Part shown: piece by piece, positions 8,602 through 15,314 of the stretch
Layout of the letters: each line of letters begins with the position of its first letter
Position numbering within the stretch: position 1 is the stretch's first letter
Origin: a bacterium
GTDB lineage: Bacteria > Bacillota > Clostridia > Lachnospirales > Lachnospiraceae
NCBI GenBank assembly: GCA_028724545.1
Contig: JAQYCU010000050.1
Location: 1 to 62,538, forward strand
Direction of reading: 5' to 3'
DNA length: 62,538 nucleotides
Position numbers and translations under genes: made by a program
Notes under the pieces: model-generated
The model's input: the letters and a program-made list of their open reading frames with translations, nothing else
What the model was told of the DNA's origin: nothing
The model's database searches: none

Positions 8602-9816
8602 ATGAAAAAGTATTTAGTAACGGGGATGTTTATTGTTCTTCTCAGTGTTGTGACAATTTGGTCTTTTGTGGTTCCTCAAAGGAAATACTCTGATTTGGAG
8701 AACAGGAATTTACAGCAGTTTCCTAAGGTTTCTGTAAAAAGTGTTCTAAATGGAAACTTCCAGGAAAAATACGAAACTGCTTTGGCTGACCAGATTTTTC
8801 TCAGAGATAATTGGGTTGATATATATGCAAAATTAGAGCAATTCATCGGAAAAAAAGAAATCAATGATGTTTATCTGGGAAAAGATGGCTATTTGATAGA
8901 AAAATATGAAGAACAGGATTTTGATAAGAAACTGGAAGAGGAAAATATAAAGCAGCTTAGTAATTTTCTTAATGTAACTTCACAGCAGTTTGGAAAAGAA
9001 CACGTTTCCTGTATGTTTGTTCCATCTAAAATCAATGTTTTGGACAATAAGATGTCCGTGCAGGACAAGGAATATGATGGTGGCAAAGTGGTTGAACAGA
9101 TTCAACAACAGGTTGATGATAAAAGCCGTGTTATTAATCTGGAGAATATTCTAAAAAAGCACAATGACGAGTACATTTATTATAGAACGGACCATCATTG
9201 GACAACATTAGGAGCATATTACGGATATTGTGCATACGAAAATATGAATAATAGGAAAGTGGCTCCGTTGAAAGATTATAAAAGAGAAGTGGTTTTCGAC
9301 GATTTCTATGGGACTACCTACAATAAGGCGCATACTTTTGTAAAGCCGGATGAAGTGGAAATTTTTCATACAGATTATGAAAATGTGAAAATCAATATGA
9401 ATAATGATGAAATAAAATCAGATACTTTCTACTTTAAGGATGTCGCTCAAAAAAGTTTCGACAGATACCAGCTATTTTTTTCAAAGAACACGGGAAAAAT
9501 AGAGATTCAGACATCTGCAAAAAATGATAAAACTTTGCTGGTGATAAAGGATTCTTATGCAAACTGTTTTGTCCCTTTTTTGGCAGGAGAATATAGCAAA
9601 ATTATAATGATAGATTGTCGCTATACCAGACTAAAAATGAAAACAATATTAAGAGAATATCAGGAAGTAAGTGATATTCTGGTGTTATTTAATATCGAGA
9701 AATTCCGGAAGGACACACATCTGACTTCTCTGAAACTGACAAAAGAGGATTTGAAAAAAGAGGAAGAAACGCAGGAGGAAGATGACATTTTTGGAGATTT
9801 GATTTCATTAGATTAA
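8602..9816 (+). CDS. DHHW family protein (AlgX-like, MBOAT partner)
   Basis: A 404-residue protein with an N-terminal membrane helix (YLVTGMFIVLLSVVTIWSFVV) and an extracellular domain. The family motif YYRTDHHWTTLGAYYGY holds Asp197, His198 and His199, and LLVIKDSYANCFVPFL holds Ser318, giving the SGNH-like triad seen in DHHW and AlgX proteins. These genes regularly sit beside MBOAT genes in Firmicutes. A charged acidic tail (EEETQEEDDIFGDL) ends the protein. It begins 28 bases after the MBOAT stop with AAGGTGAGG as ribosome site. Confidence 0.85.
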   Translation: MKKYLVTGMFIVLLSVVTIWSFVVPQRKYSDLENRNLQQFPKVSVKSVLNGNFQEKYETALADQIFLRDNWVDIYAKLEQFIGKKEINDVYLGKDGYLIEKYEEQDFDKKLEEENIKQLSNFLNVTSQQFGKEHVSCMFVPSKINVLDNKMSVQDKEYDGGKVVEQIQQQVDDKSRVINLENILKKHNDEYIYYRTDHHWTTLGAYYGYCAYENMNNRKVAPLKDYKREVVFDDFYGTTYNKAHTFVKPDEVEIFHTDYENVKINMNNDEIKSDTFYFKDVAQKSFDRYQLFFSKNTGKIEIQTSAKNDKTLLVIKDSYANCFVPFLAGEYSKIIMIDCRYTRLKMKTILREYQEVSDILVLFNIEKFRKDTHLTSLKLTKEDLKKEEETQEEDDIFGDLISLD

Positions 9817-9849
9817 GAAATTACAGAGCAGTATTCGGGAGGAAAAACT

Positions 9850-10206
9850 ATGGAATGGTTTGGATTTGTGGCGCTTGCCATTGTGCTTTGCTATTCTTCG
9901 TATCCGGGGAAAGTAAAGAACATAGAAGCCAGAATGAAAAGAATGGAAAGAAAGCAAAGAGGAGGAAATGATATGTTAAAATTAATTGGTGAATTGGTAA
10001 ACAAGAAATGTAAAATTAAAATGGATGACACATTGGAAACAGAGATAAAGTGTCTGGTAATGGATGCGGATGATGAGTGGCTCAAAGTGTGTGTCCGAGA
10101 CAAGAAAAACAATCAAATCACAAAACTTATCAGAATCGAAAATATTGATGAAGTCAAAATAATGGATGATGAAGACAGAGCCATTGATGAAGACAGCGAC
10201 AGATAG
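9850..10206 (+). CDS. Small membrane-anchored protein of unknown function
   Basis: 118 residues: one N-terminal membrane helix (WFGFVALAIVLCYSSYPG), a basic coiled stretch (ARMKRMERKQRGG) and a compact C-terminal domain rich in beta strands (KKCKIKMDDTLETEIKCLV, then WLKVCVRDKKN, then LIRIENIDEVKIM) that ends in an acidic tail. The strand pattern resembles a small Sm-like or barrel fold, but this is only an impression. Ribosome site GGGAGG, 8 bases upstream. A second good ribosome site precedes the internal ATG at 9972, so a shorter soluble form of about 77 residues starting at MLKLIGEL could also be made. Confidence 0.6.
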   Translation: MEWFGFVALAIVLCYSSYPGKVKNIEARMKRMERKQRGGNDMLKLIGELVNKKCKIKMDDTLETEIKCLVMDADDEWLKVCVRDKKNNQITKLIRIENIDEVKIMDDEDRAIDEDSDR

Positions 10207-10295
10207 TGCAGGCAGAGTTATTGACGCAGAAAAGTTTTTCAGAATGAAGGGGGGGAGAATAATCCATCCGCCTCAAAAGAGGATAATTGGATTAT

Positions 10296-11264
10296 ATGAG
10301 AAAAATGAAAAATATGAAAAAGATTGCAATGACGATTATTGTAGCAGTATTGCTTATCGGGACGGTACTCGTTTTTTACAACAAAGACAGGCAACTTTTC
10401 CGGCAAGCAGGACGGGAGAACGATTCGGACCATACAGAGAGTGCTTCTTCTAAACAAGAGAAAAAAGGACAGTCAGAAGAAAAGGCTGAGGAAACGGAGT
10501 ATGTGTATATCAGTGCCGAGGGCAAGACCTTAGAGCAGAGAATCAATGTACCGGAGGGATATACCAGAACAGAAGAGAAAGATGACAGTCTGGGAACATT
10601 TCTTAGAACTTACAAACTAAAAAAAGATGGCAGCCCGGTACTTTTATATGACGGCACGGAAAAAGGAAATCAGAATGCCCACGCAGCCATATTTAAACTT
10701 CCTATCGAAAAAGAAGATTTGCAGCAGTGTGCTGATTCTGTTATGCGGGTTTTTGGAGAGTATTACTATTCCAAAGGAGATTATCAGAAGATACAATTCA
10801 CCCTCGGTGGTGGATTTGTCGCAAATTTTTCTAAATGGAGCCAGGGATATGGCATCAGCGTGAGTGGTGATAATCTGGTATGGAACAGTTCCACGGCAAA
10901 TGACACCAGTTATGCTTCTTTTCAGAAATTTATGCGAATGGTATTTGCTTATTCCGGAACAATGAATCTGGAAGAGGACTCAAAAAAGATTACATTAGAC
11001 GAGATACAGATAGGGGACATTTTTATTAAGGGTGGCAGCCCCGGTCACGTAGTAATGGTAGTAGATTTGTGCACGGATGAAAATGGCAAAAAGGCGTTTT
11101 TATTAGCACAGGGCTATATGCCGGCACAGGAATTTCACGTGATTAAAAATCCGTTACATGAAGAAAATCCGTGGTATTATCAGGAAGAAATTCAATATCC
11201 ACTCCATACTGCAGAATATACTTTTGACAAGGGTGCATTAAGAAGATTGGATATCGCAAGATAA
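10296..11264 (+). CDS. Membrane-anchored DUF4846 protein
   Basis: About 322 residues with an N-terminal membrane helix (IAMTIIVAVLLIGTVLVFY), a polar linker, and a globular domain that ends in GGSPGHVVMVVDLC, LLAQGYMPAQEFHVIKNP and PWYYQEE, the conserved end of DUF4846. The HVVMVVD and AQGY segments recall a papain-like or transglutaminase-like core, but no activity is established that I know of. The start is uncertain: TTG at 10287 has GAGG 4 bases upstream, ATG at 10296 has it 13 bases upstream; the ATG is listed. It closes the acylation unit, and a strong terminator follows. Confidence 0.75.
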   Translation: MRKMKNMKKIAMTIIVAVLLIGTVLVFYNKDRQLFRQAGRENDSDHTESASSKQEKKGQSEEKAEETEYVYISAEGKTLEQRINVPEGYTRTEEKDDSLGTFLRTYKLKKDGSPVLLYDGTEKGNQNAHAAIFKLPIEKEDLQQCADSVMRVFGEYYYSKGDYQKIQFTLGGGFVANFSKWSQGYGISVSGDNLVWNSSTANDTSYASFQKFMRMVFAYSGTMNLEEDSKKITLDEIQIGDIFIKGGSPGHVVMVVDLCTDENGKKAFLLAQGYMPAQEFHVIKNPLHEENPWYYQEEIQYPLHTAEYTFDKGALRRLDIAR

Positions 11265-11308
11265 ATCTTGCTTCAGAAGATGAAAAGATAAATAGCAGCA
11301 CAAATATA

Positions 11309-11352
11309 GGTGCAAAGTTTTGATGAATAATCAGGACTTTGCACCTTTTTTT
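11309..11352 (+). terminator. Strong intrinsic terminator at the end of the acylation region
   Basis: A perfect 10-bp stem (GGTGCAAAGT with ACTTTGCACC), a 17-base loop and seven Ts. The following 11353-11524 has a TATAAT at 11358, a small palindrome at 11425-11440 and no gene. Confidence 0.85.
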
Positions 11353-11524
11353 GTGCTTATAATACGCTGTCGCGTATCGGGGGTTTTATTGAATAATTAT
11401 TCAAATAAATAAATGAAAGGTTTGGAGTTCTTACGAACTCTCGGGTGTGGGTTTGAGAATCAGACAATGCGCTGATTTGCAAAAAATTATATTAAATATT
11501 TTATAAAGAAAGGAGAGATACCAA

Positions 11525-12127
11525 ATGATGACACCTAGTATCTTGAAAGAAACGTCTAGAGGAATTACAGCAATTGAAATGAATGATTCCTTATTAGAAC
11601 AGCGAAAAATTTTCTTAACAGAGGAGGTGAATGTCGAAACGATGACATCTGTATTAAAACAGCTGATGTACCTCGAAGAAAAGGACCCATCAGAAGAAAT
11701 CACAATCTACATCAATAGCAGAGGAGGTGAAGTAATTAATGGACTTGCTGTATACGATTATATCCGTGATATGCAGACACCGGTGCGCACGGTATGCACG
11801 GGAATTGCTGCCAGTATGGGAGCCATCCTGTTCCTGGCCGGTGACAAACGTGAAATGCTGCCACACACAAGGGTAATGATACATGACCCAAGTACGTGTG
11901 GAAGATATGACGGACAAAAACCGGCAGAGGTAAAAGAACAGCTCGAAAGTCTGATGAATATTCGCAAAATCCTATGCGATATCATCGCAGACAGAAGTGG
12001 GATGTCGATGAAAACAGTGCGTTCCAAAACACAAAAGGACACCTGGTTTACGGCAGAACAGGCCATAGAGAATGGCATAGCAACAAAAATCATCAGAAAT
12101 AATAACAAGGAGGTCAAAAATGACTAA
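11525..12127 (+). CDS. clpP: ClpP-family serine protease, accessory paralogue
   Basis: A 200-residue protein that keeps the whole ClpP catalytic apparatus: Ser97 in GIAASMGA, His120 in RVMIHDPS and Asp172 in TQKDTWF, plus the YINSRGGEV strand-turn of the oxyanion region. ClpP forms a tetradecameric barrel that degrades proteins fed by AAA+ unfoldases. The usual housekeeping neighbours tig and clpX are absent; instead the gene overlaps a VirD4-like ATPase by 8 bases. The N-terminus lacks the usual housekeeping start, which suggests altered unfoldase docking. AAAGGAGAG lies about 8 bases before the tandem ATGs. Likely carried by the accessory island rather than being the cell's main ClpP. Confidence 0.85.
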   Translation: MMTPSILKETSRGITAIEMNDSLLEQRKIFLTEEVNVETMTSVLKQLMYLEEKDPSEEITIYINSRGGEVINGLAVYDYIRDMQTPVRTVCTGIAASMGAILFLAGDKREMLPHTRVMIHDPSTCGRYDGQKPAEVKEQLESLMNIRKILCDIIADRSGMSMKTVRSKTQKDTWFTAEQAIENGIATKIIRNNNKEVKND

Positions 12128-13670
12128 TCAGAACACGATTCTGCGGGGCGACAATGCCCTGCAGGATAACACAAACGAAACTGTAAACCTGACAATAAAC
12201 AATATTCCGAAAGGAGAGGATACAATGAAAAATAATAGAACAGATAATATTCCGAAAGGAGAGAATACTATGGGAAATAAATCAACAAATAATACTAGCA
12301 ATAATACAAACAATAATAGAAAGGCAGGTAAAGAAATTATGAAAAACACAAAGAAACAGGAAGCAAACGGGATTCCAATGAGAATACTTGCGCATAATCA
12401 GTATGTATCCAACAATGACATTGCAACCGGATTAAACAACAACGATTTAATCATAGGAGGTTCCGGTGCCGGAAAAACTGGTGGATACGTCATTCCGAAC
12501 GTAAAGCAGCAGTATGGCAGCATGATTGTAACCGATACCAAAGGAAACCTTCACAAGAAACTGAGAAAGGAGCTGAAAGAAGCAGGATATGAAGTAAAGG
12601 TGCTGGATTTTGTACATCCGGAACAGTCCTGTGGATACAATCCGTTCGACTATATTCGCAGAGATGAGCAGGGCAATTACAGAGAAAAAGATGTTGTGTC
12701 ACTGGCAAATACCCTGTGCCCTGTCCTGGATTCAAAAGAACCGTTCTGGGAAATGACGGCACGAACGGTACTACAGTTCTTAATAGGATTTACAATGGAA
12801 TATTTTCCAGAAGAAGAACAGAATTTATCTACTGTTCTGGAAGTATACAAAGAGGTAGCCAAGTCAAATCCAGAAATGAAAATGTTCTTTAAAGATTGGA
12901 CAACAAAGCATCCGGATAGCTTCGCTTCCAGAAAATATAGAATGTTTGCAGGTTGTAAAGATGCTGATAAAACCTGGTCCTGCGTTATGCAGTTTGTAGG
13001 TACAGCGATAGACTGCTTTGAATTTTCTGACATCCAGCCGATGATTAAGAATCAGAATGAAGTATTTCGCATTGAAACACTGGGAAGAAAGAAAACAGTG
13101 CTGTTTCTAAATGTCAGCGACACAGACAGAGCATTTGACAAACTGGTAAATATTTTCTACACACAGGCATTACAGGTGTTATGTGATGAAGCAGATGCAA
13201 ATGAAAACAGTCGTCTGGATGTACCGGTAAGATTTTTCCTGGATGACTTTGCAGCGAATGTCTATATAGAAAATTTTGATAAAATCATCTCTGTCATTCG
13301 CTCACGCAACATATCGGTCAGTGTTATTTTGCAGAGTATGACGCAGCTGGAGGCAATGTATCGGGAAGCGTCTGCCGCGACAATCGTCAATAACTGTGAC
13401 CATATCGTCTACCTGGGAGGGCAGGATATGAAAACGGCACGTTTTATTGGTGCAAGAATCAACAAAACGGAAGATAAAGTTTTAGAAAAGCCACTCGACA
13501 AAGTGTACATCCTTACGGCAGGCGCACAAGGCGTTTTAGCAGACAAATTCAAGCCGTACACGGAGATACAGAGAGTTTTGGAACCGGAAAGGGAGAAGGT
13601 GGTAAATGCAAAAACAGAGAATGTAGCGCAAAACAATACTATCAATGAAACAGACAAGGAGGTACTGTAA
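12120..13670 (+). CDS. VirD4/TraG-like ATPase (type IV coupling protein family) without membrane helices
   Basis: 516 residues from the first ATG. Walker A is GGSGAGKT at residues 113-120, followed by IVTDTKGNLHKKLRKEL, the P-loop neighbourhood typical of VirD4/TraG proteins. Walker B is VRFFLDDFA at about residue 370, and VSVILQSMTQLEAMY and NCDHIVYLGGQD are late family motifs. In conjugation such ATPases bring the DNA-relaxase complex to the secretion channel. The usual N-terminal membrane helices are missing; the first 75 residues are a polar Asn/Thr-rich stretch with two IPKGE(D/N)TM repeats that encode further ribosome sites and ATGs at 12225 and 12270. No relaxase or other transfer gene is visible here. 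Confidence 0.8.
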   Translation: MTNQNTILRGDNALQDNTNETVNLTINNIPKGEDTMKNNRTDNIPKGENTMGNKSTNNTSNNTNNNRKAGKEIMKNTKKQEANGIPMRILAHNQYVSNNDIATGLNNNDLIIGGSGAGKTGGYVIPNVKQQYGSMIVTDTKGNLHKKLRKELKEAGYEVKVLDFVHPEQSCGYNPFDYIRRDEQGNYREKDVVSLANTLCPVLDSKEPFWEMTARTVLQFLIGFTMEYFPEEEQNLSTVLEVYKEVAKSNPEMKMFFKDWTTKHPDSFASRKYRMFAGCKDADKTWSCVMQFVGTAIDCFEFSDIQPMIKNQNEVFRIETLGRKKTVLFLNVSDTDRAFDKLVNIFYTQALQVLCDEADANENSRLDVPVRFFLDDFAANVYIENFDKIISVIRSRNISVSVILQSMTQLEAMYREASAATIVNNCDHIVYLGGQDMKTARFIGARINKTEDKVLEKPLDKVYILTAGAQGVLADKFKPYTEIQRVLEPEREKVVNAKTENVAQNNTINETDKEVL

Positions 13671-13671
13671 T

Positions 13672-14766
13672 ATGAATAACGAGAACATAGAAAAGAAGAC
13701 ATCACTCCAAACATTTTTGAAGAATTTGAAGCAGGAAGGAGGATATCAGATTACCAGTCAGAAGACAATTCAGACTGTTATGGATGCGATGGGGAATTAC
13801 TCCCTGTCGCACTTTTTCAATGAGAATATCAGAAAACAGATTTTAAAGAAAAAAGATGACACTGTTGCAATGTGGCAAACGATACTGGATTTCTTCTTAG
13901 ACGGTTGCTATATTAGTGAAGCAAGTGAAGAAACGTATTGCGATTATCAGGAAAAAAAAGAGGAATTGCAACCATTTGAAAAAAGATATTGCAAACTTGT
14001 AGAAACCTTGCGAAAATTGAAGGAATTAGGACAGGAAAAAAATGAGTATCTCCAGAAATCGGGAAAAGCACGCAATGAGCGTTTCCTAAAGAAGTTAGAC
14101 GAGGCAGAAATTGTACAGGAAAATCAGTCAGATGAAAAGGCAGATGCGACAGCAGAAGGCAGAGTGACATTAGAAGAATTTAAAAAGATAATACAAAGTG
14201 CTGATACTTTGCAGGAAATATCTGGCAAAGTACGCGAAGTAGAAAATAATGTGCGCTTTCAGGAACTATGCCAGGTAATGTTAAAGTTTAGCGAAAATGA
14301 AATAAAGAAAGGATACAATTATGTTGACTTTAACGACAAAGGCCTCATAATCTGGTTGTATAAATTATTGGAAATGTGCCAATATCGGGCAACAGATATT
14401 TTGCAAATGTATTTAAGCATCAATGTAGAGGCGTACATAAGATATATGAGGCGTATGACGATAACGCTGAGCCGTAAGTATAAAGAAAATCAAAAATTTT
14501 CATGCGATATGCTAAAAGCGAACGAAAACTATCGGTATTTATATACGCGAATCTGTAAATCCTGTCCAGCGTATAAGGAAGCGACGATTGGAACATTGTA
14601 CAACTATCTGTGGGACACATACAATGAAATACTGGGAGAAGAAATAGCCTATGATAACAACATTGTTGTGGATACGCAGATAATTCTGAAAGATTTGCTG
14701 GTACGTCCGTTTGCGATATTATGCGAAAAACAGGATGTTGCCGAAAAAACACACGACAAAAGATAG
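13672..14766 (+). CDS. Hypothetical mostly helical protein of the ClpP/VirD4-like operon
   Basis: 364 residues, not recognised. It starts 1 base after the stop of the VirD4-like gene, with AAGGAGG 8-9 bases before the ATG, so the two are surely cotranscribed. The first half is highly charged and partly coiled-coil (residues 80-190: ELQPFEKRYCKLVETLRKL, and later EEFKKIIQSADTLQEIS). The second half looks like a compact helical domain (IIWLYKLLEMCQYRATDIL, YLYTRICKSC, LLVRPFAILCEKQ). No signal peptide, membrane segment or enzyme motif is visible. A terminator follows within 20 bases, making clpP, the ATPase and this gene a three-gene unit. Confidence 0.7.
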   Translation: MNNENIEKKTSLQTFLKNLKQEGGYQITSQKTIQTVMDAMGNYSLSHFFNENIRKQILKKKDDTVAMWQTILDFFLDGCYISEASEETYCDYQEKKEELQPFEKRYCKLVETLRKLKELGQEKNEYLQKSGKARNERFLKKLDEAEIVQENQSDEKADATAEGRVTLEEFKKIIQSADTLQEISGKVREVENNVRFQELCQVMLKFSENEIKKGYNYVDFNDKGLIIWLYKLLEMCQYRATDILQMYLSINVEAYIRYMRRMTITLSRKYKENQKFSCDMLKANENYRYLYTRICKSCPAYKEATIGTLYNYLWDTYNEILGEEIAYDNNIVVDTQIILKDLLVRPFAILCEKQDVAEKTHDKR

Positions 14767-14780
14767 CACATACACGATAC

Positions 14781-14839
14781 ACCCGTATCAGCAGAAAAGC
14801 CGGTTTTATGCCGGTGTTGCTGGTACGGGTATTTTTTTT
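14781..14839 (+). terminator. Intrinsic terminator of the ClpP/VirD4-like operon
   Basis: A 13-bp stem (14781-14793 with 14818-14830, one G-T pair) with an inner GCCGG/CCGGT pairing, followed by eight Ts. A long non-coding stretch, 14840-15314, follows. Confidence 0.85.
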
Positions 14840-14847
14840 ATAAAATA

Positions 14848-14968
14848 ATTCGCATTTCTGTTATATTATCGGTGTTCTATTGCAATGATTCGCATTTCCG
14901 TTGGATTACCGTTATTCTGGTGTATTAAGGTATTCATTTGCATTAAGTAAGCTGCATTAAGTAAGCGA
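14848..14968. repeat. Two sets of short direct repeats (iteron-like)
   Basis: Two 40-bp units at 14848-14887 and 14888-14927 both start with ATTCGCATTTC and agree at roughly 28 of 40 positions. Then come two 14-bp units at 14941-14954 and 14955-14968 that share CATTAAGTAAGC. Back-to-back direct repeats next to a gene with an initiator-like domain are what plasmid-type origins look like, but no origin function can be shown from sequence alone. Confidence 0.6.
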
Positions 14969-15009
14969 GAGCGCTCTAAAATGATAAGAATTGTTTACAA
15001 TTCTTGCAA

Positions 15010-15088
15010 GGACAAAATGACATAGAAGGGCCGTTGGCTAAATTTAGATTATGTCTTGCGATGCGAAGTATCGCGATTTATTTTGTCC
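15010..15088 (+). ncRNA. Candidate structured element with a three-way junction
   Basis: A closing stem of 9 perfect pairs (15010-15018 with 15080-15088, GGACAAAAT with ATTTTGTCC) encloses two further perfect stems: 15019-15024 with 15050-15055 (GACATA with TATGTC) and 15058-15062 with 15070-15074 (GCGAT with ATCGC). A small GCC/GGC hairpin sits in the first arm. A 20-bp palindrome at 14986-15005 (AAGAATTGT arms) lies just before. It could be a leader or small RNA, or a folded DNA site such as an origin or transfer origin. There is no ORF here. Confidence 0.4.
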
Positions 15089-15175
15089 GTGAAAGAAATT
15101 TAAATTTATACTGCGAAGATAACAGTGGGAAAAGGACTATAAATACTTATGTTTGCAAATAGCAGTTAAAAAAAG

Positions 15176-15204
15176 TTCACTTCATTTTGAAGTAGTGCTA
15201 TAAT
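15176..15204 (+). promoter_or_regulatory. Promoter of the RecQ-like gene with an overlapping palindrome
   Basis: TTCACT at 15176-15181, 17 bases, then TATAAT at 15199-15204. An imperfect palindrome ACTTC...GAAGT at 15179-15193 covers the -35 and spacer and could be an operator. Confidence 0.5.
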
Positions 15205-15314
15205 AAAAAAGCAAACAAACAGTAAAAGGAAAATATTGCAAAAAACAGAAGATATTACAAAAAGCAGTGGTGGCAGAAAAAAATGTGGTGTGAAGAATAA
15301 GGAGCAGAGTCAGT

